The notes under the pieces were generated by a model. That model was not told the DNA's origin and made no database searches. It worked only from the letters and a program-made list of their open reading frames with translations. A program made the translations under genes and the position numbers. From Beta vulgaris subsp. vulgaris (taxonomy: Eukaryota > Streptophyta > Magnoliopsida > Caryophyllales > Amaranthaceae), in assembly GCF_026745355.1 (NCBI RefSeq), contig NC_079205.1, positions 35,387,660-35,451,659 on the forward strand: 64,000 nt of DNA. The letters run 5' to 3'. Shown one piece after another: positions 22,224 through 34,059 of this stretch (position 1 is its first letter; each line of letters starts with the position of its first letter).

Positions 22224-24759
22224 TGTAATCCCCCACAATTTTAAAGAATTTTCATAAATATATTAAAGTATTTATGTAGTTATATTTAAATCCAAATGAG
22301 TTTCGAAAATGATTTGACTTTTAAAAAGAGTTGACTATTTTAAAAGTCAACTAAAAATATTTTTCATAGCTTAATAAAATTTGTAATGTTTTAATTAAGC
22401 ATGTTTTAATAAGAATTTTAATTATTAAAAGCGTATTTGAAAAGGAAGCTTAATGGAATCAAAAGCCCAAAAGTGATAAAAAGGGAATGGGTTATTTGAT
22501 GACTAAAGTCCTAATGAGCCCATCTTATTAGTCATCAAAGTTTTATTTATTAAAATCTCTTTTCCTAAGCCCAAAAGGAAAAGCCTCTATTTAAATATCC
22601 TAAAAACCCAAATTTTACCCTACACACTTTATTTCTCTCTCCTCTTTCCACGTGATCTTTCTTTTTCTCTCTCACTCGGTGTTTTCTTTCTCTCTCTTCT
22701 CCTTGGTGTGCGTCGTTCTTGTTTCTTCTCAAAAGTTTGTTTCTTCTTCGCTAAGTAACGTTTCTTGTTCAACAAGAAACGTCACAAATCTTTTCAAGTG
22801 CTGAACTTGCTACCGCCGGTCCCTTTTGTGCTGCCAGCTGTCCAGCGCCCTTCCTTCCTCCTTGTTGTGGTTGTTTTTCTTTTCTTCCTCTTCAAGATTC
22901 CATTAAAGTATTAGTTTTTATATTATTTTATTATTAATAGCATGTTTATGATTTAAATTATTGTTTATATGCTTAAAAATATTTCGGCTATCATATATAA
23001 TAGTATAATAAATTCCAGATTTTATTATATTAAGTTACTTTCAGTTTTTTTTATGAAAGTTATAGTTTTTAGGGTTTTTAATCACTAGAAACTATATTTA
23101 TAAAGTATAAATCATGAGATTTGGTTAGCATATAATTTTATATGTATTAAATATATTTTCTAAAAATTTATAAAATTTTATGAATGCTGTAATTTCAGAA
23201 AATAAGTATTTTAAGGGTTTTAAATGATTTTTAATCACTAGAATAGTTGTACTATACTAGGGATTAAAAATAACGAAAGTTTGATACGTAAAAACGATTT
23301 TAAAACACGTTCAAGGGGTTTTGGCGTTTTAAAGTTGCTGTAAATTTTTAGTACGAGATATTTATTTCATTATTTTATTTTCTAGGCGGAGATTTCGTAG
23401 TAGGAGACTTTTAGAGCGTAAAAGTGGCCTACAGATTTGTTTATACAAGGTACGTACATTGTCTACGTGCTATATGATTTAGAAACATGCTCTAAGAATG
23501 TTTTATATATTAGTATCATGTATAGTACTCTATTTCTTCATATATATGATTACTGGGATTGTTTTACATGTTATTTGCCTGTGTGCTACATGTAAACTAG
23601 AAGTATTTATGAGTATGAATGTTTGTATGGAAGTTTGATGCAAGCAGGATAAGTCGATTTATTTATTAATTCGTGAGTGAATTAATGTAAGTAAGATTGA
23701 ATCATGTGTTACATGGATTCTTGAGTATTATTTATTTATCTTATAAGAACCGTGGATCTTATTTGGTAAGTACAAGTTATACCTATATAAAGGTAAAGTT
23801 TATTGTTGACTGAGTTCAAAGCAAGTTAGTAAAGTATAAAAGAAGTTAAATGAGACTTGATTGATGAGTTGTGATCACTTGTTAATCCAAGGATAAAAAG
23901 AGTTTCTGTTATGATTGTGTGATTTTTAATTATGTGTTATGTACTTGTTGGTGTCAACACAAGTAATAAAATGTAATTAATGTAAAGTGCAACGAGAATA
24001 GGTTATAGACTTTAGACTGGTGCACGTCTAGAGTTGGACACTAAGGGTTGGAGTACATGGTGGTAGCCCATGGCTTTACTAGGATTGGATTGATCACCAT
24101 TCCTCATTAGTTTAAAGGTTCCTCGATATCGCAGGTCAATTTTGGAATATGTGGTAGCTCCCATATTTCCTATTTTCTGGTATAGAAAACTCGTCCAATA
24201 ACTATTCCATTTAAAGAAAGAAATAAAGTTTAGAGTCTAGTTCAGTAAGAGTTGCCTGTAGATTATTATATGTTTATATTATTGTCTATTCCTGCAAGTT
24301 ATATTTTGTAGTATCATAATGTTTAGGGTTATGTATGTCTGATATGTAGTACTCAGCTTTGCTGATTACGTGCTGGTCTGTGTTTGTGATCATGGCTTTG
24401 CCTATTGATCATGTGGTGATCCTTCGGGGGAGCAGAGTTGAGACGACATTGACATTACAGGTTCGAAGATGCATATCATTGGGGAATCTGGAATGGAGAG
24501 ACTCTTGTATTATTAGAACCATTTAAGTTGTTTTTATAGGAGCTTATGTTTTCAGACAATAGTTTTAAGTTGGTGCGTTTAGTTCTGACAATTGTTTTTG
24601 GTTTCATAAGTTTTAATAAAGTTGATTTTTAATAAGTTGTTTTCCGCTGCAAAATTCTGAGTAAGCCGAAACGTTATCACACGGGCGATAATGCCTGGGT
24701 AATTCTCTAAGGTTTATTATAAAGTACTTTCTAGAAAAGAGAATTATCGGGGTGTTACA
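22224..24759 (+). mobile_element. chromovirus 5' LTR
   Basis: The 2536-bp LTR starts TGTAATCCCCCAC and ends GGGGTGTTACA. It is repeated nearly identically at 31214-34059. A primer site begins four bases past its end. TATTTAAATAT (22588-22598) followed by a pyrimidine-rich leader (TTTCTCTCTCCTC) is the probable core promoter. LTR length, primer type and the chromodomain at the end of pol fit the Tekay/Del branch of chromoviruses. Confidence 0.93.
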
Positions 24760-24762
24760 AAG

Positions 24763-24776
24763 TGGTATCTGGGAGC
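24763..24776 (+). promoter_or_regulatory. chromovirus primer-binding site
   Basis: TGGTATCTGGGAGC resembles the initiator-Met tRNA complement TGGTATCAGAGC with a two-base insertion in the middle. The same variant follows the second LTR at 34063. Confidence 0.7.
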
Positions 24777-25586
24777 TTTAGGTTAGTTTAAGACTTATAG
24801 GCGCCTAACTAACTAGCTTATTAAGTGACTTTAGCTTTTTAAGCTACCTAGCTTATTAGTTATTTGAAGGAAACCTTAGTATTGCTCCTACGTTGTCGTT
24901 TCGAAAAGTTAGACATAAAATATTTTTGAGAACCAAAATATTTTTTATATGAACCGAATTTTTTTTTTCTCTCGGAAATTGAGGTTCGAAAATTTTTCCG
25001 GAAAATTTGAAAGTTCGAAATATTTTCTTCTTCTCTCGAAAATTTTGAGGAGTCCGAAAAAACAAAAATTTCTTTTCGAAAAAGTGCTGAGTCCGAAAAA
25101 AAAAAAAAATTTTTTTCGAGTAAAAGAATTTTTTTTTTTGAGTGATCAGGTGGTCCGAAATTTTTTTCGAAAAGTTATTTTCAGGCACTTGAGTAATATT
25201 ATTTATAAAAGTGTCTGCATTATTTTTCATGCCTTTAAGGTTTATAGTATTGCATTGTGAGAATGAGTAGTATAAGAAGGGCATATAGGATAGAAATATT
25301 ATATGCCTGCATCAGGAAGTTAGTTCAGCATCATTATTATTTTTCTTCCCTGCAAATCTGCACATTATCATTTTTTTTTTTCTGTAATGATGCATTATTA
25401 TTATACTTCCCTGCTATTGATGCATGAATATATTTTTTTCTTTTTCTTCCCTGCTAACTGTTTATAATTCTTGCCTGCAAAGTGTATATTTACATGCCTT
25501 TGTTTTTGTTTACCTCTTGTTAATTGTGGGAACACATCAGGAAGAGTGCTAAACCTTCTGGTTTATTGTGTTGTAGCCCTACGAAT
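24777..25586 (+). other. chromovirus leader with TTCGAAAA-rich stretch
   Basis: About 800 nt separate the primer site and the first ORF. From 24955 to 25180 the sequence is built from irregular repeats of TTCGAAAA / TCCGAAAA and long A or T runs. It then becomes T-rich with TTCCCTGC repeats. It is preserved in the second partial copy (34255-34470), with length changes only in the homopolymer runs. No coding is supported. Confidence 0.6.
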
Positions 25587-25979
25587 ATGGCTGCTAATCT
25601 AGGAAACTATTTTAACCCCATCGTTCTGACTGACGATAAAGCCGACGATCGTCATCCACCCACTGACCATAGGGAGTATGAAGAACTGCATTGGATAATG
25701 CGTAGTATTTTAAGGAAAGAATTTGCTAGGGATGATGAAGTCATCATAGAGATGGACCGTGCTAGAGGTACTACTAGGGATGATATTTATGATGCGTGTA
25801 TGAGGATTGAATCTGAACCTGAAGAGGACGAAGACACCATACCTATTAGAAGGTCTAAGATTCAGAGGAAGTTCATCGATTACTATGAGGATGATGAAGA
25901 GGATGAAGCTAGTGATGAAACCTTCATACCTGAGCAATATAAGGAAGACAAGGATAAGGATGGCAATGTAGTGCCATAG
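25587..25979 (+). CDS. acidic ORF upstream of gag, unknown function
   Basis: A 130-codon frame starts at MAANLGNYFNPIV; the ATG at 25587 is preferred to the one at 25524 because the preceding residues lack character. The second half is strongly acidic (EEDED, YYEDDEEDEASDE) and ends with a Lys/Asp-rich tail. It has no knuckle, gag or protease motif. It lies 488 nt before gag within the same internal region. The truncated second copy at 34.9 kb preserves its start but is frameshifted after about 30 codons. I do not recognise a family. It could be an extra ORF of this retrotransposon lineage or a split N-terminal gag segment. Confidence 0.5.
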   Translation: MAANLGNYFNPIVLTDDKADDRHPPTDHREYEELHWIMRSILRKEFARDDEVIIEMDRARGTTRDDIYDACMRIESEPEEDEDTIPIRRSKIQRKFIDYYEDDEEDEASDETFIPEQYKEDKDKDGNVVP

Positions 25980-26467
25980 GTTATATATGCTTATATACTT
26001 TTTCTTTTTATATATAGATATACATAAGATTTTAGTTAAAAGAATAATGTTGGATATGTGCCAACAAGACAAAGTTGTTTTATAGAGTTACCATTTTAGG
26101 AAAACTATAGATACTAGTGTGTTATTTTATTTCACATTATTTTTCCCTTCTATGGAAGAATAATAAAAATATAGTTTATTTTATTGGAGGAGTAAGAATT
26201 TATTTTGGGCACGTAATGGGAAATATTTTTATTTATTTTATTTTCATTATGTGATTATATTTTCTTGCTCAATTCATTTCATGTTGATATGAATTTATTT
26301 ACGTGAACAATTATGTGAATATTAGAGAACATTTCATATTGGAACCTAGTGAAATTGTTTGTTGATGCGATCTTTAATGATCAAATCAAGTGTTGCCTTG
26401 CTTAGATGACTATGTAAGTTTTCTGGAACCTGAGTAGAGTTATATTACTTTCAGGTCCCGAAGTAGA

Positions 26468-27334
26468 ATGGCTAACAACACTGAACTAGCTGATGCTATT
26501 CGCCTCTTGGCGGAGAAACTGAATCAGGACAAGGTCGAACGTCCAGAGACTGCTGGAGAGATGTTCGAAAGACTGGCCAAAGTGAAACCACCTTACTTTA
26601 AGGGACAATCTGACCCTACCTTCCTAGAGAACTGGATTAGGGAATTTGAGAAGTTATTTGAAGTAGTGAATTGCCCTGCTAATATGAAGATAGGCCAGGC
26701 TGTTTTATACCTAATGGATGAGGCTGATTTGTGGTGGAGAGAAAACGGGGCTAGATTGAGTGCTGCTGAGGGATTCAATTGGGAAGCCTTTGTAGTTGTG
26801 CTGAGAGAAAAGTTTTACCCTGCATTCATGAGAAAACAGAAAGCTCAAGAGTTTATCAACCTTAGAATGGGTAGTATGACTATTTCTGAATATTATAGTA
26901 AATTCATAACCCTATCTAGGTTTGCACCTGAGGTGGTAGCTACTGAGGAGCTTAAGGCTCAGAGGTTCGAACAAGGGTTGACTGATGAAATCCAGCTGGG
27001 ATTAGGGGGTGAAACCTTTACATCTTTAGATGTGGTGTATGGGAGAGCTTCACATATTTATGGGTTGCAATCAAGGAGAGATAAGAAGAATGGGATAGTT
27101 GGCGAAAAGAGAAAAGAGGTTAGTACTGGTGGAAACCAAGGTAACTTTAAGAAAAACCGGAATGGAAATGGGAATTTCCAAGGAAGAAATAACCAGGATA
27201 ACCGTAGTCAGGGTATACATGAGAGGGTTTACAATTGCAAGAAGTGTGACAAAAACCATCCTAGGAGAGACTGTAAGGGAGAGCTAGTGACCTGTCATTA
27301 TTGCCAGAAAAAGGGTCATAGAGAGTATGAGTGA
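26468..27334 (+). CDS. chromovirus gag, open but terminated inside the zinc knuckle
   Basis: The 288-codon frame begins MANNTELADAIRLLAEKLN. A Retrotrans_gag core follows, with FLENWIREFEKLFEVV, WWRENGARL, NWEAFVVVLREKFYP and MTISEYYSKFITLSRFAPE. After a basic Asn/Gly-rich linker come a first CxxC-like pair (CKKCDKNHPRRDC) and a second knuckle CHYCQKKGHREYE. That knuckle's last Cys codon is replaced by TGA, truncating the domain. Gag forms the particle and binds genomic RNA. The downstream protease is in another frame after several stops, so the normal gag-pol fusion is lost. Confidence 0.88.
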   Translation: MANNTELADAIRLLAEKLNQDKVERPETAGEMFERLAKVKPPYFKGQSDPTFLENWIREFEKLFEVVNCPANMKIGQAVLYLMDEADLWWRENGARLSAAEGFNWEAFVVVLREKFYPAFMRKQKAQEFINLRMGSMTISEYYSKFITLSRFAPEVVATEELKAQRFEQGLTDEIQLGLGGETFTSLDVVYGRASHIYGLQSRRDKKNGIVGEKRKEVSTGGNQGNFKKNRNGNGNFQGRNNQDNRSQGIHERVYNCKKCDKNHPRRDCKGELVTCHYCQKKGHREYE

Positions 27335-30300
27335 TTCTCCAAGCACGGGAAAGATCTAAATACTCAGGGAAATAGTAATCAGGCTAGATCGGGGTCCAAT
27401 CAGATAGGGAACCAGGGTCCTAAGCCCGGAGGTCAGAATAACCAAGGAAACTATAGTAGGCCTACTGCTAATGAAAATCCTACCCAGAACAAGCCTGCGG
27501 AAAAGTGTTCGTGATGAGTCATAGCGAAGCAGAAGGTCCGCTGATGTGGTGACTGGTAATTTCTCTATTAATTCAGTTTTCGTTAAAACGTTATTTGATT
27601 CGGGGGCGACCTATTCTTTTATTTCGTCTTCTGTCTTAAAGAGTCTGGGGTTAGTAGAATATGAACCAATTGACTTGTCTATCAGTATTCCTACTGGGGA
27701 AGTCGTTAAGTGTACTAAGTTGTTCAAGAACCTGCCTTTGAAGATAGGAGCGAGTGTCTTTCCATCCGACTTAATCGAGTTTAACTTAGGAGACTTAGAT
27801 GTGATTCTTGGGATGAACTGGTTGAGTCATTACAAGGCCAGGATTGATTGTGAAGTTCAAAAGTAGTGTTGAGAAACCCTTCGGGAAAATTACCTCATAT
27901 AGACGATTTGGGAACCCAAGAAGTTTGGAGTGATCTCTGCTATGCAAGTGCAGAATTTGATGAGAAAGGGGTGTGAGCTATTTTTTTGTAGCGTACAAGA
28001 TGTGAGTAAGGAAGCTGAACTAAAACTTGAGGATGTTCCAATAGTAAATGAGTTTATGGACGTATTTCCGAGTGAAATTTCAGGTATGCCGCCTGCAAGA
28101 GTCGTTGAGTTTACCATAGACTTAGTTCCTGGAACTGCACCTATATCTAAGGCACCTAATAGAATGGCACCTCCTGAGATGAGTGAGTTAAAGACAATTG
28201 CAAGAACTTTTAGATAAGGTTAATCGGCCTAGTGCTCACCTTGGGGAGCTCCTGTATTGTTCGTGAAGAAAAAGGATGGGAGTATGAGGTTATGTATCGC
28301 TATAGGGAGTTGAACAATGTTACCATCAAGAACAAGTACCCTTTGCCTAGAATAGATGACCTATTCGATCAGCTGAATGGAGCGAGTGTGTTCTCGAAGA
28401 TTGACTTACGTTCAGGATATCATTAATTGAGGGTAGCCGATAAGGATGTACCTAAGACTGCCTTTAGAACGCGTTATGGTCACTATGAGTTCACTGTAAT
28501 GCGATTTGGGTTAACCAATGCTCCTCGATATTTATGGACTTTGAATGTAGATCTTTCATGAGTTTTTGGATAAGTTCGTAGTGGTTTTCATTGATGACAT
28601 TTTGATATATTCGAGGAATGAAACCGAGCATGATGAACATTTAAGGATTATTTTGGAGACTTTGAGAAAGAACCAACTATATGCCAAATTCTCTAAGTGT
28701 GAGTTTCGTTTGGAGAAAGTAGCATTTTTGGGTCATTTTGTGTCTAAGGAAGGAGTCTCAGTAGATCCTGCTAAGATTCAAGCTGTGAGTGAGTGGCCAA
28801 CTCCAAAGAGTGTGTCAGTCATTAGGAGTTTCTTGGGTTTAGCTGGCTATTATAGGAGATTTGTGGAGATTTCTCGAAGATAGCAAGACCATGACTAATT
28901 TGATGAAAAAGGAGTCCAAGTTTGAGTGGAATGAGAAGTGTGAGGAAGCTTTTCAGATCTTGAAGGATCAGTTAACCACTGCACCTGTTTTAACCCTACC
29001 TGATGGGAATGAGGGATTTGAGGTCTATAGTGATGCTTCGAAAAATGGTTTGGGTTGTGTGTTGCAACAGAATGGTAAGGTAATAGCTTATGCGTCGCGT
29101 CAATTGAAACCTTATGAGGCTAATTACCCTACCCATGATTTAGAATTAGCTGCCATAGTGTTTGCTTTGAAAATTTGGAGACATTATCTTTATGGAGCAA
29201 CTTGTAAGATATTTACAGACCATAAGAGTTTGAAGTACATCTTTACCCAAAAAGACCTGAATATGTGGCAAAGAAGATGGCTAGAGTTGATTAAGGATTA
29301 TGATCTAGATATCCAATATCATGAGGGGAAAGCAAATGTGGTTGTTGACGCCTTGAGTCGAAAATCGAGTCGTAGTTGATGCTTTGATAGTCCCTGAGGA
29401 GTTGTGTAGAGATATGCAAAGGTTGAGCCTAGAAATTCTAAATCCTGGGAAAGTGAGGCTAGACTTAGTAATCTTTCTTTGGGAGTGTCAGTTTTCGACG
29501 AGATTATTGAGGGTCAAGTTGGGGATGAGCACCTAGACAAGATAAAGGAAAAATGAAGCAAGGTAAGGAAGTAGACTTCAAGATTCATGATGATGGGAGT
29601 CTAAGGTTTAAAGGGAGGTGGTGTGTACCACAGAAGTGCAATGACCTTAAGAGACGTCTTATGGACGAAGGGCATAATACTCCGTATTTCGTGCACCCTG
29701 GGGGTGACAAGTTGTATAAAGACCTTAAAGTGATCTATTGGTGGCCGAACATGAAGCGAGAAGTAGCTGAATATGTGTCTAAGTGTCTAACCTGTCAGAA
29801 AGTGAAGTAGACCATAAGAGCCCATGGGGAAAGTTCAATCGTTAGAGTTCCTGGATGGAAGTGGGATTCTATTTCTATGGACTTTGTGACTGCCTTACCC
29901 AAACGAGAGTGGAAATGATACCATTTGGGTTATTGTGGATAGACTGACCAAGTCCGCCGTGTTCATACCTATTAAGGAGACATGAAAAAGAAGCAACTCG
30001 CTAAAACCTATATCAAGCATGTAGTGAGATTGCATGGAGTTCCAAAGGACATTATCTCGGATCGTGACTCTAGATTTCTATCTAAGTTCTGGAAAAGGTC
30101 AAACTAAACCTTGGGACAACATTGAAAATGAGTACCGCCTTTCACCCTACGACCGATGGTCAGACTGAGAGGACTAATCAGACCATGGAGGATATGTTGA
30201 GAGCTTGTGCAATTGATTTTCAAGGAAGTTGGGAGGACCAATTAGATTTGATTGAGTTCTCTACAACAATAGTTACCTGCGAGTATAAAGATGGCACCAT

Positions 30301-30945
30301 TTGAGGCATTATATGGACGGAAATGTAGAAGTCCCATTTGCTGGAATGACTTTAGTGAAAATATAGTCTTGGGGACTGAATTTATTGAGGAGACCGTTAA
30401 GAATGTCCGATTAATTCAGGCTCGAATTCAAGCTGCGCAAGATTAGAAAAGTATTAGCAGATTTAAAACGTCGCGAAGATGAGTTTGCTGTAGGTGATAA
30501 AGTATTCTGAAAGTATCACCCACTAAAGGCGTTATGAGATTTGGGAAAAAGGGCAAGCTATAGTGCTAATATGTAGGCCCATATGAGATTTTGGAGCGCA
30601 TTGGGAAAGTAGCTTATAGATTGGCTTGCCAATGGATTTGAAAAGATGCATGATGTATTTCAATTCCCAACTTAAGCGCTATATCCCTGATGAGCGCCAT
30701 GTGTTAGAGCCTGAAAGAGTTCAGATAGATAGTAGCCTCACATATGAGGAAAGACCTGTCAAGATTCTCGACAGGAAAGTGCGTAGTACGCGCAACAAAG
30801 ATGTTCATATTGTCAAAGTTCTTTGGTCTAACCACGAGTCAGAAGAGGCAACGTGGGAAGCCGAAGAGGATATGAAGAAAAAGTATCCAGACCTATTCCT
30901 TGAGGTGAGTTACGAGGGCGTAACTCGTTTTCTTTAAGGGGGTAG
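27335..30945 (+). pseudogene. chromovirus pol (protease, RT, RNase H, integrase, chromodomain), frameshifted
   Basis: Domains follow in order across several frames. The protease has LFDSGATYSFIS and VILGMNWLSHY (27546-27866). RT has [43 protein letters not shown], then a stop, and FIDDILIYS (catalytic, about 28587-28613). RNase H has [24 protein letters not shown] and VVDALSRK (to 29379). The integrase zinc finger has VHPGGDKLYKDL and CLTC (29553-29810). The integrase core has STAFHPTTDGQTERTNQT (30122 on). The C-terminal chromodomain-like segment has VHIVKVLWSNHESEEATWE (30790-30890). At least six frame changes or stops make it inactive. A chromodomain after integrase defines chromoviruses and is thought to guide insertion to heterochromatin. 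Confidence 0.92.
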
Positions 30946-31200
30946 AATGCGATAAATTTCGCGCTTTTGTCTATTTTTATGAGATTTTCATGCATATGTA
31001 TGCCTATGTTGGGCAATTTGCACATGTTAGTGAAAAGAAGTAGAGTCTCCGCATAAGAAAAGTGTTCATAAGTAACACAAGTGTTTAAAAATGGGAAAGT
31101 GCACGAGAGCACTACCTTTTCTCCAAAAGTTTTCGAAATGAGAGTTCAAACTTTCGAAAGTACGAGGTTTTGTGTTAAGTTTCGGGACGAAACTTCTTTT

Positions 31201-31212
31201 AAGGGGGGTAGA
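31201..31212 (+). promoter_or_regulatory. polypurine tract before 3' LTR
   Basis: AAGGGGGGTAGA lies directly before the TG of the 3' LTR. It is the expected plus-strand primer. The related minus-strand element at 50.16 kb has AAGGGGGGTAAAGA at the same place. Confidence 0.85.
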
Positions 31213-31213
31213 C

Positions 31214-34059
31214 TGTAATCCCCCACAATTTAAAAAATTTTCATAAATATATTAAAGTATTTATGTAGTTATATTTAAATCCAAATGAGTTTGGAAAATG
31301 ATTTGACTTTTAAAAAGGGTTGACTATTTTAAAAGTCAACTAAAAATATTTTTCATAGCTTAATAAAATTTGTAATATTTTAATTAAGCATGTTTTAATA
31401 AGAGTTTTAATTATTAGTATTTGAAAAGGAAGCTTAATGGAATCAAAAGCCCAAAAGTGATAAAAAGGAAAGGGTTATTTGATGACTAAAGTCCTAATGA
31501 GCCCATCTTATTAGTCATCAAAGTTTTATTTATTAAAATCTTTAATCCTAAGCCCAAAAGGAAAAGCCTCTATTAAATATCCTAAAAACCCAAATTTCAC
31601 CCTACACACTTTATTTCTCTCTCCTCTTTCCACGTGATCTTTCTTTTTCTCTTTCACTCGGCGTTTTCTTTCTCTCTCTTCTTCTTGGTGTGCGTCGTTC
31701 TTGTTTCTTCTCAAAAGTTTGTTTCTTCTTCGCTAAGTATCATTTCTTGTTCAACAAGAAACGTCACAAATCTTTTCAAGTGTTGAAATCTTGCTGCTGC
31801 CAGTCCCTTTTGTGTTGCCAGCTGTCCGGCGCCCTTCCTTCCTCCTTGTTGTGGTTGTTTTTCTTTTCTTCCTCTTCAAGATTCCATTAAAGTATTAGTT
31901 TTTATATTATTTTATTATTAATTAGCATGTTTATGATTTAAATTATTGTTTATATGCTTAAAAATATTTCGGCTATCATATATAATAGTATAATAAATTC
32001 CCGATTTTATTATATTAAGTTACTTTCAGTTTTTTTAAGAATGTTATAGTTTTTAGGGTTTTCAATCACTAGAAACTATATTTATAAAGTATAAATCATG
32101 AGATTTGGTTAGCATATAATTTTATATGTATTAAATATATTTTCAGAAGATTTATAAAATTTTATGAATGCTGTAATTTCAGAAAATAAGTATTTTAAGG
32201 GTTTTAAATGATTTTGAATCACTAGAATAGTTGTACTATACTACCTCCGTTTCCTAAAGATCTTCCCACTTACTGTTCCTACAGATACCAAGGAAAATCA
32301 AGTTGTGTGGGGCATGGTGTGAGTAAAGTAGGAGAGAGAAAGGAGTTAAGATAAATAAACAAATAAAAGGGGTTAAAGTAGAAGAGAGAAATGGAGTAAA
32401 ATTGAATTAATAATGTAATGGTGGACCATATGATAGTGACATGAGAGGGTAAATAGGGAAATTTGTTTTGCCAAATAAGGAATAAAGCAAAAGAGGGAAG
32501 ATCTTTTGGAAACACCCTTAAATGGAAAGAGGGAAGATCTTTAGGAAACGGAGGGAGTACTAGGGATTAAAAATAACGAAAGTTTGATACGTAAAAACGA
32601 TTTTAAAACACGTTCAAGGGGGTTTTGGTCGTTTTAAAGTTGCTGTAAATTTTTAGTACGAGATATTTATTTCATTATTTTATTTTCTAGGCGGAGATTT
32701 CGTAGTAGGAGACTTTTAGAGCGTAAAAGTGGCCTACAGATTTGTTTATACAAGGTACGTACATTGTCTACGTGCTATATGATTTAGAAACATGCTCTAA
32801 GAATGTTTTATTTATTAGTATCATGTATAGGACTCTATTTGTTCATATATATGATTAGTGGGATTGTTTTACATGTTATTTGCATGTGTGCTACATGTAA
32901 ACTAGAAGTATTTATGAGTATGAATGTTTGTATGGAAGTTTGATGCAAGCAGGATAAGTCGAGTTTATTTATTAATTCGTGAGTGAATTAATGTAAGTAA
33001 GATTGAATCATGTGTTACATGGATTCTTGAGTATTATTTATTTATCTTATAAGAACCGTGGATCTTATTTGGTAAGTACAAGTTATACCTATATAAAGGT
33101 AAATTTTATTGTTGACTGAGTTCAACAAGCAAGTTAGTAAAGTATAAAAGAAGTTAAAGGAGACTTGATTGATGAGTTGTGATCACTTGTTAATCCAAAG
33201 ATAAAAAGAGTTTCTGTTATGATTGTGTGATTTTTAATTATGTGTTATGTACTTGTTGGTGTCAACACAAGTAATAAAATGTAATTAATGTAAAGTGCAA
33301 CGAGAATAGGTTATAGACTTTAGAATGGTGCACGTCTAGAGTTGGACACTAAGGGTTGGAGTACATGGTGGTAACCCATGGCTTTACTAGGATTGGATTG
33401 ATCACCATTCCTCATTAGTTTAAAGGTTCCTCGATATCGCACGTCAATTTTGGAATATGTGGTAGCTCCCATATTTCCTATTTTCTGGTATAGACAACTC
33501 GTCCAATAACTATTCGATTTGAAGAAAGAAATAAAGTTTAGAGTCTAGTTCAGTAAGAGTTGCCTGCAGATTATTATATGTTTATATTATTGTTTATTCC
33601 TGCAAGTTATATTTTGTAGTATCATGTTTAGGGTTATGTATGTCTGATATGTAGTACTCAGCTTTGCTGATTACGTGCTTGTCTGTGTTTGTGATCATGG
33701 CTTTGCCTATTGATCCTGTGGTGATCCTTCGGGGGAGCAGAGTTGAGACGGCATTGACATTACAGGTTCGAAGATGCATATCATTGGGGAATCTGGAATG
33801 GAGAGACTCTTGTATTATTAGAACCATTTAAGTTGTTTTTATAGGAGCTTATGTTTTCAGACAATAGTTAATTGTGGTTAGTTCTGACAATTGTTTTTGG
33901 TTTCATAAGTTTTAATAAAGTTGATTTTTAATAAGTTGTTTTCCGCTGCAAAATTCTGAGTAAGCCGAAACGTTATCACACGGGCAATAATGCCTGGGTA
34001 ATTCTCTAAGGTTTATTATAAAAGTATTTTCTAGAAAAGATAATTATCGGGGTGTTACA
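31214..34059 (+). mobile_element. chromovirus 3' LTR (with MITE insertion)
   Basis: Same ends as the 5' LTR (TGTAATCCCCCAC ... GGGGTGTTACA). Aligned stretches differ at only a few positions per hundred bases plus small indels. The extra length is explained by a 317-bp MITE at 32241-32557. Instead of host DNA it is followed by primer site and leader sequence, so it also serves as the left LTR of a second, truncated unit. Confidence 0.92.
32241..32557. mobile_element. Stowaway-like MITE inside the 3' LTR
   Basis: The ends CTACCTCCGTTTCCTAAAG and CTTTAGGAAACGGAGGGAG are inverted repeats extending about 25 bp to AGATCTTCCC. TA flanks both sides (32239-32240, 32558-32559). The 5' LTR has the uninterrupted site ACTATACTAGGG near 23260, giving a clean empty-site comparison. 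The right terminal motif is partly duplicated inside (around 32495-32515). It differs from the family at 0.7-9.5 kb. Confidence 0.93.

Noticed and set aside
24856..25284. Phe/Lys-rich ORFs on both strands of the leader
   Set aside because: They are produced by the TTCGAAAA and homopolymer stretches. The second copy has different run lengths that break the frames.
31526..31890. Short ORFs in the 3' LTR, including a Lys/Arg-rich one
   Set aside because: They arise from the CT-rich leader in the LTR. The 5' LTR copy does not maintain the frames.
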